DNA of 64,000 nucleotides, from assembly GCA_030813035.1 (NCBI GenBank), contig JAUSTV010000020.1, one strand, 5' to 3'. A program made the translations under genes and the position numbers. Origin of the DNA: Bacillus_BA fengqiuensis (GTDB lineage Bacteria; Bacillota; Bacilli; Bacillales; Bacillaceae_H). Shown here one piece after another: positions 25,402 through 33,292 of this stretch (its first letter is position 1; the number at the start of each line of letters is the position of its first letter). The notes under the pieces are model-generated. The model had not been told where the DNA came from. It worked only from the letters and a program-made list of their open reading frames with translations, and did no database searches.

Positions 25402-26586
25402 TTAGGCAAGAGAACCAGCTTTCGTTTGTTTTTCATAAGAGCCAAGGAAAGCTTTTAAGCGTTTGATGGCTTCTTCTAATTTTTCCATTGAGTAAGCATA
25501 CGAAATGCGGATATGTTCTTTTCCGCCGTTTGTAAACACGGTACTTGGAAGAACCCCGATGCCCGCTTCTTCCAGTAATTGAACACTGAATTCATATGAA
25601 TCGTGATGGAAGTTTTTAATGGACGGGAAAATATAAAAGGCGCCTTCCGGAATGAAGAGTTCAAAGCCGAGGGCCGTCAATTCTCTGCATAAATAATCGC
25701 GGCGTGCTTCGTATTCTTTTTTCATCACAAGGGCGTCATCTTTCCCATTCGTTAACGCAGCGACAGCGGCTGCTTGAGCGATTGTGTTGATGCTTGTAAT
25801 GGTATATTGATGGACTTTGATCATTTCTTTTGTCAAATGTTGCGGTGCCAGCGTAAAGCCGATGCGCCAGCCTGTCATCGCATGTGACTTCGAAAGACCG
25901 TTCAGAACGATTGTTTTGTCCCGCATGCCTTCCACTGCAGCGATGGAAGCATGCTGCTGGCCGTAAATGAGCTCACTGTATATTTCATCCGCCACCACAT
26001 AAATGTCCAGCTCTTTCAGCACGGTACTTAAGTCTTCCAATTCTTCTTTTGTCATGATGGCACCGGTCGGATTGGAAGGGTAACCGAGAATGACCGCTTT
26101 TGTTTTAGGCGTCAAATGCTGAAGCACTTGTTCTTTCGTTAATTTAAAGGCAGTGTCTGTCGTATCCACACAAACCGTTTTCCCGCCGCATAATGTGATG
26201 ACCGGCTCATATCCGGAATAGGCAGGAGCCGGAAGGAGCACTTCATCGCCTTCGTTCAAAATCGTTCTCAACGCGATAAAAATGGCTTCTGTTGCACCAT
26301 TTGTGACTAAAATTTCGTCTTGGGCACTATAGTTTAGTCCGTATTTAGATGAAAAATAATCGGAGGCCGCTTCACGCAGCTCCAGTAATCCTGCCGTATG
26401 GGCATAGGATGTCATATTTTGGTCGATGGCAAGCTTTCCGGCTTCCTTGATGTGCTCAGGTGTCGGAAAGTCAGGCTGTCCGATCGTTAATGAAATGACA
26501 TTCTGGTAAGTATTGATTTTTTCAGCAAATTGACGGATTCCCGAAATCTCGATTTGCTGAACTTGGGGATTCAAGATATGTTTCAT
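25402..26586 (-). CDS. patA: aminotransferase PatA
   Basis: A fold type I PLP aminotransferase of 394 residues, very like B. subtilis PatA (MKHILNPQVQQIEISGIRQFAEK..., LTIGQPDFPTPEH). PatA is linked to lysine/diaminopimelate synthesis, converting N-acetyl-amino-ketopimelate. The PLP lysine is in VLNGLSKSHAMTGWRIG, and GYPSNPTGA holds the substrate-carboxylate Asn. I use ATG 26586, eight bases after GAGAGGT, rather than the upstream start at 26700. It is monocistronic. Confidence 0.9.
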   Translation of the reverse strand: MKHILNPQVQQIEISGIRQFAEKINTYQNVISLTIGQPDFPTPEHIKEAGKLAIDQNMTSYAHTAGLLELREAASDYFSSKYGLNYSAQDEILVTNGATEAIFIALRTILNEGDEVLLPAPAYSGYEPVITLCGGKTVCVDTTDTAFKLTKEQVLQHLTPKTKAVILGYPSNPTGAIMTKEELEDLSTVLKELDIYVVADEIYSELIYGQQHASIAAVEGMRDKTIVLNGLSKSHAMTGWRIGFTLAPQHLTKEMIKVHQYTITSINTIAQAAAVAALTNGKDDALVMKKEYEARRDYLCRELTALGFELFIPEGAFYIFPSIKNFHHDSYEFSVQLLEEAGIGVLPSTVFTNGGKEHIRISYAYSMEKLEEAIKRLKAFLGSYEKQTKAGSLA

Positions 26587-26714
26587 TGTATATACCTCTC
26601 TAACTTCAAAAAATGATAGATCGTAAAAAGAATAAGGAAATAGTCTGAAAAAGGGTTTATTTTTATAAATATACACCCATTCTTCTTTGCTCGCAATCAC
26701 TTAATCTATATCAA

Positions 26715-26763
26715 TCTAGAAAATTCGACATGACCAAAGAACGGCCATGCCAAATTTTCTAGA
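26715..26763. repeat. long imperfect hairpin upstream of patA
   Basis: TCTAGAAAATT (26715-26725) pairs with AATTTTCTAGA (26753-26763), and the stem continues imperfectly to CATG/CATG. No T-run follows. The rest of 26587-26937 shows nothing else I can name. Confidence 0.55.
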
Positions 26764-26937
26764 CCTTTGAGGGCCGATTCAAGTTGTCTGGATGACTGAT
26801 TGTGAATACCTTCGGATGGAATGAAAGTATGTCGAGTTATTAAGTGGAATATATAAATCTTGAATGCTGATAAAAACGATGAGAGAATGAATGGTATTGA
26901 GAAGCGGAAAATAGAAAGAAACGAGAGGGTCCAGCAT

Positions 26938-27402
26938 ATGATATCTTTTGAATCGATTACAGAAGAAACATTATACATAGCGATGGAACTGTTGAATTCC
27001 AACGAAGAATACAATCGCTTGGAAAATGGACAGGCAGCGCGTACCGAAGAAGAGGTGCGGGCAGAATATATAAATAAAAAGACCATCAGTTTGTTCATTA
27101 AAGCCGACGATACTTATATTGGATTGATTGATTTTTTGAATAAAAACGAAAAGGACGGCTATCCATGGATTGGTTCGTTCATCATTCACCAAGATTACCA
27201 CGGATACGGTTATGGCACACAAGCTTACTTTCATTTTGAGCAATGGCTAATAGACAAAGGTGTGTCAACCGTACGTTTGGGCGTGCTTCAGCAAAATAAG
27301 AGAGGGAGAGAATTTTGGGAAAGAGCGGGTTTTCAATATTATACAACAAAGCAGCTCGGTCCAAATCAAGTCGATTGTTTCGAGAAAACCTTGCAAGCTT
27401 AA
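26938..27402 (+). CDS. GNAT-family N-acetyltransferase
   Basis: A 154-residue acetyltransferase. The acetyl-CoA motif is in PWIGSFIIHQDYHGYGYGTQAYFHFEQWL (motif A, Q/R-x-x-G-x-G/A variant DYHGYGYGT), followed by RLGVLQQNKRGREFWERAGF (motif B). The acceptor is unknown. I use ATG 26938 (MISFESITEE), which follows GAGAGGG, rather than the longer frame from 26860. It is a single gene. Confidence 0.82.
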   Translation: MISFESITEETLYIAMELLNSNEEYNRLENGQAARTEEEVRAEYINKKTISLFIKADDTYIGLIDFLNKNEKDGYPWIGSFIIHQDYHGYGYGTQAYFHFEQWLIDKGVSTVRLGVLQQNKRGREFWERAGFQYYTTKQLGPNQVDCFEKTLQA

Positions 27403-27559
27403 TCTTTGATGATTTTTGTTACATAGAAAAGAAAGAAGGATCGGCTTCCTTCTTTCTTTTCTATTATCTAGATATATATTCATATATATAACGTTTTATC
27501 ATCAGCGTTTTGGACATACTGCTTCTAAAGAGAATGTTACGGGCAGAGAGGGTTTTTCC

Positions 27560-28036
27560 ATGGTTTTCGCTTTTTTTCTTTGTATAGCATCGCTGCTGTT
27601 GGTTCATTATGTTGTAACCGAAAAAGCGCTTCATCCGTTAGAACATATATTTATTTGGCTTCTATTTGTTGCCGTTTTTATTACCTTTGTCGATTTAGCT
27701 ACACCGAAAAATTCAGAAATGTTCACTATTAAACACGAATGGACCTTTCGTTTAGGTTTACGTTTGAATGAAATTATCATCGTTCCCCTCATCATGCTAT
27801 TCTACTTGGAACAGGTTCATAAAACGAATACTTTTATAAAAAACGTTATAAATTTCGTCGTGTTTTTGTTGATTTTACTTTTGAATGAATGGTTATTAAA
27901 GAAACTGAACGTAATCGATCCAAAGGAATGGAACGATTGGTGGTCGATTCCTAATTGGACGCTTTGGTTAATCTTTTCTTTTATCATGCAAAGGCTCTTT
28001 AGAAAATTATTGATAAAGGAAGGGGTTATACATTGA
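27560..28036 (+). CDS. small multi-helix membrane protein, gene 1 of a pair
   Basis: 158 residues with four or five membrane helices. Recognisable features are HPLEHIFIWLLFVAVFITFVDL, a central TFRLGLRLNEIIIVPLIMLFYLEQ and a C-terminal NDWWSIPNWTLWLIFSFIMQRLF. I cannot assign a firm family. ATG 27560, seven bases after GAGAGGG, is chosen over the upstream start in the frame. Its stop overlaps the TTG start of the next gene (TTGA), so the two are translationally coupled and probably work together. Confidence 0.65.
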   Translation: MVFAFFLCIASLLLVHYVVTEKALHPLEHIFIWLLFVAVFITFVDLATPKNSEMFTIKHEWTFRLGLRLNEIIIVPLIMLFYLEQVHKTNTFIKNVINFVVFLLILLLNEWLLKKLNVIDPKEWNDWWSIPNWTLWLIFSFIMQRLFRKLLIKEGVIH

Positions 28037-28515
28037 ATTCGGGGATTATAAATCAAAATGATTGGTTTGTCGGCGTCTTCCTTCTTGTCTCTTTATTGAT
28101 TATATTCCGTTTGCCAAGACGTTTCCCTTTGTCTGTTTCCATTTTGATTTCTCTTTTTGCGATTGCGGTATCAAGAATTGCGGATCATTTATTGGCCGGT
28201 CCGCATGTTGATTTATATGATATTATGGATGCCAACAAAATTGAATATGCCGATCTATTCACCTATTTGTTGTATGCCCCGGCTGCCTATGTTTTTATTT
28301 ATGCATTCGACCGACTGAAACCTCAAGGTATTTTCTTTACGCTTTACATTTTAGTTTGTTCGATAGGGGGAATAGCGGTTGAATGGACGGCGCATCTATT
28401 TGATGTTTTTACGTATAAAGAGTGGAACATCTTTTATTCGTTTACTACTTATTTGATTGTCCAGCCTTTGATGATTTGTTTTTTTCGTTTTATCAAAAAC
28501 CAACATACTTATTGA
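28033..28515 (+). CDS. small multi-helix membrane protein, gene 2 of a pair
   Basis: 160 residues with five predicted helices. It starts at TTG 28033 (NSGIINQNDWFVGVF), overlapping the previous stop, with AAGGAAGGGG upstream. Conserved-looking polar residues sit between helices (RIADHLLAGPHVDLYDIMDANKIEYADLF). It resembles the Bacillus/Clostridium membrane proteins often called CBO0543-type, a loose assignment. Function unknown. Confidence 0.62.
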   Translation: MNSGIINQNDWFVGVFLLVSLLIIFRLPRRFPLSVSILISLFAIAVSRIADHLLAGPHVDLYDIMDANKIEYADLFTYLLYAPAAYVFIYAFDRLKPQGIFFTLYILVCSIGGIAVEWTAHLFDVFTYKEWNIFYSFTTYLIVQPLMICFFRFIKNQHTY

Positions 28516-28523
28516 TATGGAAA

Positions 28524-28553
28524 AAAGAGCCCGTGCCAAACCGGGACTCTTTC
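28524..28553. terminator. convergent terminator before the amylase gene
   Basis: AAAGAGCCCG pairs with CGGG-A-CTCTTT (one bulge) around GTGCCAAAC-like loop sequence. Confidence 0.7.
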
Positions 28554-28557
28554 CCAT

Positions 28558-30111
28558 TTATTTTAATAACACTGTCGTATGGGCAGGGATAATCAAAGTA
28601 GATTTTAGTTTGACCGCTCCTTTTTCTGTCGAAAACATGATTCTTCCTTTATGAGAAACGGTTAGTACGACTGGGTCGCTTGAAATATTGTGATAGACGT
28701 TGATGGACTTGTTTTTGTAAGAACGTTCATATGCGATTACTTGCTTGTTACGGACATCCAACGGTGTTAAGTCTCCTTTTTCGAGTGCTTCGTACTGCTG
28801 GCGAACACGAATCATTGTCCGGTAATGGTTTAAAAGCGAGTCGGATTGCTTGTCTTGCTCCTGGACCGATACAGCACTGTCACCAACATTATAGACGGGC
28901 TCTTCCCAGTTTGTCTGGCCTTCTCCGTCTCCCGGATACCAACGGAATGGCTCTCGAATTAGTTCATCCGGCTTTTCACCTGTCATACCAATTTCTTCTC
29001 CGTAATAAATGAAAGGGTTGCCCGGCAAGGTGAGAAGAATGGATGCAGCCGTTTTGGCTTTGGCGATATCACCGCCTAATTCACTCATGACACGGTTTTG
29101 GTCATGATTTGTCAAGAAGGTGGCATCAACTTTATCGGGATTAAATGCTTTATATAAATCATCCGTGGCCAACGCAGCTTCGGCCACTCCTTGATTCATG
29201 CCGCCTTTAACGGAATTAACAATGTTACCTGCCAAATCGAAGTTAAATAGGGAATCTAAATATTGATAATAAGGAGCTACGGTTGCGGGCTGATCCCATA
29301 CTTCGCCGACTAAATAAGCGTCTGGATTCGCTTTTTTCATCGCTGTACGGAACTCATTCCACCATTCATAGTTTTTCTTCGCTCCTTCTGCCGTTTGTCC
29401 CTTATAAATATGCATGGCGGCATCAAGACGGAAGCCATCGACTCCTTGCTGCAGCCAAAACTTCCCGATGTTGATCATTTCTTTTCTTACGTTCGGGTTG
29501 TCATAGTTCAAATCAGGCATTCCTTCCCAAAATGTTCCGTAAAAATACTCTCCATTTGATGCTTTATGCCATACTTTCTGTCCCCAAGAGCCTGTTTCGT
29601 TCAAATCGGTCTGCTCATCTGCCCAAATATAATAATCATGGTACATGCTGTTTTTGTCTTCAAGAGCAGCCAGAAACCACGGGTGTTCACTGCTCGTATG
29701 GTTGACAACAAGATCCATAATGAATGTTATATTCCTTTTATCTGCTTCTTTCATTAACTGGCGAAAATCGTCAAGGTTTCCGTATTCCGGATCAATGTTA
29801 TAATAATCTGTTACATCATACTTATGGTAACTGGGGGAGACGTTGACGGGCATCATCCATACTCCGTTTACTTGAAGATCATTCATCGTTTTCGCATTTC
29901 CGTCATTCAAGTAATCGAGCTGTTTCGTAATTCCTTTTAAATCTCCGTGGCTGTCGCCGTTTGAATCATAAAAAGAATTGACATAAATCTCATAGAAGAC
30001 CCCGTTTTTAGAAGACTCCGTTTGTTTCTTATGTACGGTTTGTGCCGATGCTCCGTTTGATAAGCTAAGTAATAGAGGCAAAGATAAAGCTGCAGCAGAC
30101 CATTTTTTCAT
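28558..30111 (-). CDS. secreted alpha-amylase, GH13
   Basis: A 517-residue extracellular starch hydrolase. A signal peptide (MKKWSAAALSLPLLLSLSNG, cleavage after ASA near 23) precedes the (beta/alpha)8 catalytic domain. GH13 conserved regions are DLVVNHTS, GFRLDAAMHIY (nucleophile D230), LVGEVWDQP (acid E270) and FLTNHDQNR (D337). The C-terminal beta domain is short, with no starch-binding module. It resembles the B. megaterium/Halothermothrix type amylases. ATG 30111 follows AAAAGGAGCGAT. Regulation is by a SigA promoter and a cre just downstream of it. It is monocistronic. Confidence 0.95.
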   Translation of the reverse strand: MKKWSAAALSLPLLLSLSNGASAQTVHKKQTESSKNGVFYEIYVNSFYDSNGDSHGDLKGITKQLDYLNDGNAKTMNDLQVNGVWMMPVNVSPSYHKYDVTDYYNIDPEYGNLDDFRQLMKEADKRNITFIMDLVVNHTSSEHPWFLAALEDKNSMYHDYYIWADEQTDLNETGSWGQKVWHKASNGEYFYGTFWEGMPDLNYDNPNVRKEMINIGKFWLQQGVDGFRLDAAMHIYKGQTAEGAKKNYEWWNEFRTAMKKANPDAYLVGEVWDQPATVAPYYQYLDSLFNFDLAGNIVNSVKGGMNQGVAEAALATDDLYKAFNPDKVDATFLTNHDQNRVMSELGGDIAKAKTAASILLTLPGNPFIYYGEEIGMTGEKPDELIREPFRWYPGDGEGQTNWEEPVYNVGDSAVSVQEQDKQSDSLLNHYRTMIRVRQQYEALEKGDLTPLDVRNKQVIAYERSYKNKSINVYHNISSDPVVLTVSHKGRIMFSTEKGAVKLKSTLIIPAHTTVLLK

Positions 30112-30129
30112 TTTCTATCGCTCCTTTTA

Positions 30130-30143
30130 TGCAAACGCTTTCA
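30130..30143 (-). promoter_or_regulatory. cre (CcpA) site of the amylase gene
   Basis: On the minus strand TGAAAGCGTTTGCA differs from the TGWNANCGNTNWCA consensus at one position. It lies about 10-23 bases after the expected transcription start, a position suited to catabolite repression by roadblock. Confidence 0.75.
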
Positions 30144-30159
30144 TAAACCTGACAACTGA

Positions 30160-30188
30160 AATATAGCATCTCGAACACAATAGTTCAA
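30160..30188 (-). promoter_or_regulatory. amylase SigA promoter
   Basis: On the minus strand TTGAAC (30188-30183), 17-base spacer, TATATT (30165-30160). Confidence 0.7.
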
Positions 30189-30616
30189 ATATAAAAAATA
30201 ATTTGAATATTTAAGCCTACATCTAGAGAAATCATGTTGTGACCTTTGGTTTAGATGCATAAATAGAATGTAGTCTAATAGACGTAAAAGAAGGAATGTT
30301 AAGTGTACGTATCATTTTTCCTGAAAGAATGCTTTTTACGAGAATTAATGAAAACGATTGCGCTGTGGGAGCGGGTAAAACATGCTAAATTCATGAATCA
30401 AATCCTTTAGGGGACATATGGATAAGTAACGGAAATTCGCAGATAAAAATAATCTGGTAAATGTTAAAGAATTGTAAAGTATGGTCTGTAAGAAAGGAAT
30501 TTAGCTTTTTAAGAATGAAAATGTGAGAGACATGGATTCCCGTTCATTATGGATGAAAGAACTCCCAATGGATGGAAGATGCTCATTCTACTTAATATGG
30601 AAAGGAACGTTTAGTC
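30189..30616. other. AT-rich intergenic stretch
   Basis: No credible open frame. A second cre-like sequence TGAAAACGATTGCG starts at 30349. It is too weak to call. Confidence 0.4.
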
Positions 30617-31555
30617 ATGGAAGCAAAGGCACTCCTTCGTAAGCCGGTATTTATGAAAATGTGGGAAAAATATCCAAAAACATGGAAACTGCTAATCGAT
30701 GCAGGAATTCTCTTAAAATATAAAACATTGAATATCAACAGGCTTCCAAGTAAAATCAGACTTCCGTCCTGCAATGTTATTTATGTGAATCCGAATGAAA
30801 ACCGCGGAAGAGTATTATTGATTAAAGACGGGGTGACCCAAGCTCGCCTTGCCGCGTTTTGGAGTCGGGCAGTGCAGCAGTACAAACCATCTCTTGTCGT
30901 GGATGTAGGGGTCAATTACGGGGAATGCCTTTTTTCAGTAACCTATCCCCAAAGCGCGAAAGTATATGGAATCGAAGCGAATAAACATTTATTTCAATAT
31001 ATCATGCAATCCAAAGATGAACATCCGAATAAAGAACAAATTCAACTTATCCATGCTTTTGCTTCTGACCAGGAGGGGGATGAGCAATTATTTTATATTG
31101 ATACACACTGGTCGGGCACATCTTCCGCTTCTTATATGCCTTCGCATCAAATGGTCGAAGAAACCGTTATTCCGACGATTACGGTCGATTCATTGTTCGA
31201 AAAAGAAGAGGTTTGTACACATGATCTTCTTTTTAAAGTGGACGTGGAAGGATTTGAAGGTTTTGTTTTAAAAGGAATGGAGAAGCTATTGAAAAACTGT
31301 CGCACTGCCGTTGGATTAATAGAGTTCGACAGCCATTACATTCAAAACTCAGGCATCGATATTGATGAATTTTTGATTTTTTTACAGAACCATTTCAGCA
31401 TATATATTTACGATGCAAGCGACCGGATCGTCCCGCCATCAGCTATTACATATGCAGCGCTGAAAAAATTATTCAAGTCAGAATATGTACATACCGATTT
31501 TCTGCTGCTGACAGACGACGCATTGAAAGATTGCCTCGACTTGGATATAGGTTGA
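30617..31555 (+). CDS. FkbM-family SAM-dependent methyltransferase
   Basis: 312 residues. The FkbM core runs from about 95 to 240: VVDVGVNYGECLFSVTYP (SAM motif I), VYGIEANKHLFQYIMQ (motif II), PTITVDSLFEKE, and LLFKVDVEGFEGFVLKGMEKLL (the family's D-V-E-G-x-E signature). FkbM enzymes O-methylate sugars or polyketides; the target is not evident and no polysaccharide cluster lies beside it. The N-terminal 90 residues are extra. ATG 30617 follows AAAGGAACG. It appears monocistronic. Confidence 0.87.
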   Translation: MEAKALLRKPVFMKMWEKYPKTWKLLIDAGILLKYKTLNINRLPSKIRLPSCNVIYVNPNENRGRVLLIKDGVTQARLAAFWSRAVQQYKPSLVVDVGVNYGECLFSVTYPQSAKVYGIEANKHLFQYIMQSKDEHPNKEQIQLIHAFASDQEGDEQLFYIDTHWSGTSSASYMPSHQMVEETVIPTITVDSLFEKEEVCTHDLLFKVDVEGFEGFVLKGMEKLLKNCRTAVGLIEFDSHYIQNSGIDIDEFLIFLQNHFSIYIYDASDRIVPPSAITYAALKKLFKSEYVHTDFLLLTDDALKDCLDLDIG

Positions 31556-31701
31556 GGGGATGAATGTCTGTTAGTAGGTGGAAGAAAAGAAAGATTGCCT
31601 CCAAAACAGTAAGAAAGTATCTCGACTAAAAGTTCACGCTTTTTTCGCATGAAAGAGACGAAAGGTGAAAAACTAGGAATAAAAAAACTGGAGGTAAAAT
31701 G

Positions 31702-31803
31702 ATGGAAACAATGAGAGTTATTCAATATTTATTTACAGGAATGGGTGTCGTTTGTCTCGGATTTACGTATTACTTAATGTGGAAAAAAGATGAGGAAAAA
31801 TAA
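31702..31803 (+). CDS. 33-residue single-pass membrane peptide
   Basis: METMRVIQYLFTGMGVVCLG is followed by an aromatic membrane exit and a charged tail WKKDEEK, giving one transmembrane helix with cytoplasmic C terminus. GGAGGT lies six bases before ATG 31702 (ATG 31699 is too close). The ribosome binding site and clean topology support a real small protein. No family is recognised. Confidence 0.6.
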   Translation: METMRVIQYLFTGMGVVCLGFTYYLMWKKDEEK

Positions 31804-31805
31804 AG

Positions 31806-31850
31806 GAAACTTCTATCGGTGGGGTTTTTCCTTCATCCCCCACTGATGGT
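31806..31850. repeat. intergenic hairpin (CCCCCACTGAT repeat)
   Basis: ATCGGTGGGG (31815 region) pairs with CCCCCACTGAT (31838 region) with a G-U pair. The reverse complement resembles the hairpin at 7708-7740. Probably also terminates the 33-residue gene. Confidence 0.55.
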
Positions 31851-31992
31851 TAGTTAGACCCGTACGTTGCGGGATAAACAAATAAAACAGGAGACGTTAT
31901 AAGCGTGAAGCAGCGTCGACAGAGAAGTGTATCTTGTATCTACTAACCATAAAATAGGAATATATGTTCTGTTTTCAGGCGGGTAAATATGC

Positions 31993-31998
31993 TATAAT
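31993..31998 (+). promoter_or_regulatory. toxin promoter -10 (extended)
   Basis: TATGCTATAAT contains an extended -10 (TGC before TATAAT). The -35 region (TGTTTTC) is poor, as is common with extended -10 promoters. The transcript would carry a leader of about 60 bases. Confidence 0.6.
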
Positions 31999-32066
31999 CA
32001 ATGTATTCAATAGTCTGTTTATCAAGGGCGGTCGGCTAGCTCCCTCGTTGAAAGGGGGTGATGCCA

Positions 32067-32150
32067 ATGTCAGTATACGAAACGCTTACGTTAATGATTT
32101 CCTTTGCGACGCTCATCATTGCGATACTGGCGTTTAATCATAAAAAATAG
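32067..32150 (+). CDS. holin-like type I toxin peptide
   Basis: A 27-residue hydrophobic peptide, MSVYETLTLMISFATLIIAI plus a short LAFNHKK end. It is of the kind annotated as putative holin-like toxin in Bacillus: one membrane helix with a basic C terminus. AAAGGGGGTG sits eight bases upstream of ATG 32067. The stop codon begins the terminator hairpin TAGACCTCCC..., and the downstream sequence is organised as in type I toxin-antitoxin loci, where an antisense RNA overlaps the 3' end. Such peptides depolarise the membrane when unrepressed. The 3' portion of this locus is duplicated at 33005. Confidence 0.72.
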   Translation: MSVYETLTLMISFATLIIAILAFNHKK

Positions 32151-32197
32151 ACCTCCCTTGAACCGCTAAATTCGAAGGGAGAGGTCTATTTTTTTCA
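32148..32197. terminator. bidirectional terminator at the toxin 3' end
   Basis: TAGACCTCCCTT pairs with GAAGGGAGAGGTCTA (one bulge). T-runs are present on the + strand (ATTTTTTT) and, read on the minus strand, TTTTTTATG. Confidence 0.8.
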
Positions 32198-32238
32198 CAC
32201 TATATGGCCGATCCCCTGAAAGGACGACTATTGTTTGG

Positions 32239-32270
32239 CCGCAGTTGTTGGCAGCAACTGCGGTCTTTTT
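32239..32270 (+). terminator. second terminator after the toxin
   Basis: CCGCAGTTG (32239-32247) pairs with CAACTGCGG (32255-32263), followed by TCTTTTT. Confidence 0.75.
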
Positions 32271-32496
32271 CTTTTAAAATATTCTTCATCTCCTGTTCCG
32301 TATTTTTTAGGGTTAACCAGTTCCATCTTTATTCCACTCCCTTAAAGGTTTTACCGTTTGTATAACCGAAAAGCAAAACTGGCAAACATTTATGTTACCG
32401 CTTGTCACATATCTGTAATGATAAAGTAACCTCTATCAGACTTTATTTTTGATTATTATAGAAAAGAAGCAGTCCAAAATAAGGGGAGAAGGTTAG

Positions 32497-32958
32497 ATGG
32501 ATTTAAATCAATACATACTGCCTATACCGCTCAAGCAATTTTTGAGCGAGTTTGGAGATGAAATACAAAATGTAACCGATTATTCTTTGCAAGCGGCGGC
32601 AAGTCTTTATCAGCAATATTCACGTTTTTACCATATCGATGATATTGAATTCACAAAAGCAGCCATTAGTTGTTGGAATAAATCCGAAGACGCTATTCAA
32701 TTCAAGTTTTTATTGAAAGATGAAATCGAACAGAACAAAAGAATCATTTTGGTCGATCAAAACATCAGCAGGGATTCAGTGGAAAGGAAGCTAAGGGAGC
32801 TTCTCAGATGCTACTCTTTATGTGTGAAAACCAATGGTGCGGAAGTGAATTTTGCCCGCATGCAAGGAAGCATTTTAGCGTATGCAGAACTGTTGGGATA
32901 TGATCAGGAGAAAATGAGAGAGGATTTGGAAAGAATGCATTCACTTCGTTTACGATAA
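32497..32958 (+). CDS. unknown 153-residue cytoplasmic protein
   Basis: The protein (MDLNQYILPIPLKQFLSEFGDEIQNV ... EKMREDLERMHSLRLR) is mixed alpha/beta in character, without signal peptide or membrane helix. I do not recognise a family. ATG 32497 follows AAGGGGAGAAGG, a very good ribosome binding site. It lies between the toxin locus and its toxin-less copy, so it may have been carried or bracketed by the duplication. Confidence 0.7.
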   Translation: MDLNQYILPIPLKQFLSEFGDEIQNVTDYSLQAAASLYQQYSRFYHIDDIEFTKAAISCWNKSEDAIQFKFLLKDEIEQNKRIILVDQNISRDSVERKLRELLRCYSLCVKTNGAEVNFARMQGSILAYAELLGYDQEKMREDLERMHSLRLR

Positions 32959-33004
32959 GATAGATGGTCCTGCAATGAAATGCGGGACCGCTGGAAGGGA
33001 ACAA

Positions 33005-33135
33005 ATAAAAATAGACCTCCCTTGAACCGCTAATTCGAAGGAAGAGGTCTATTTTTCACACTATATGGCCGATCACTTAAAAGAACGGCGATTGTTCAAC
33101 CGCAGAAGTTGGCAGCAACGGCGGTTTTTTTACTA
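33005..33135. repeat. toxin-less duplicate of the type I toxin 3' region
   Basis: From AAAAATAGACCTCCCTTGAA through CACTATATGGCCGATC to the GGCAGCAACGGCGG hairpin and T-run, this segment matches 32142-32270 closely. The toxin coding sequence that should precede it is absent. Both hairpins and both terminators are retained, so it may still encode an antisense RNA. Confidence 0.8.
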
Positions 33136-33292
33136 TATTTTTGTTTGTATGTTCATCATACCATAAAAGAGGGATAGAAGAAAATCTTATTTGCTGCAAA
33201 AAATAAGAAGACAAACCGGAATTTCCATAGACGTCAATTAGGCTGGTAAGATATAGTGTTTTTAGACCAAGGAACAATGACAAGGAGGGGTT

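Larger units (their letters stand above)
32146..32340 (-). ncRNA. candidate antisense antitoxin RNA of the holin-like toxin
   Basis: On the minus strand the sequence passes a strong hairpin (32239-32263) and ends at the bidirectional terminator with its own T-run, overlapping the toxin mRNA 3' region. This matches the arrangement of Bacillus type I antitoxins. The promoter was not identified with confidence; its start is a guess. A 32-codon frame (MELVNPKKYGTGDEEYFKRK...) on the same strand is an alternative reading. Confidence 0.45.

Noticed and set aside
26706..27098. 130-codon minus-strand frame opposite the GNAT gene
   Set aside because: It covers the start of a clear acetyltransferase gene on the other strand and an intergenic hairpin; it has no motif.
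30349..30362. Second cre upstream of the amylase gene
   Set aside because: TGAAAACGATTGCG misses conserved positions and lies far upstream between divergent genes.
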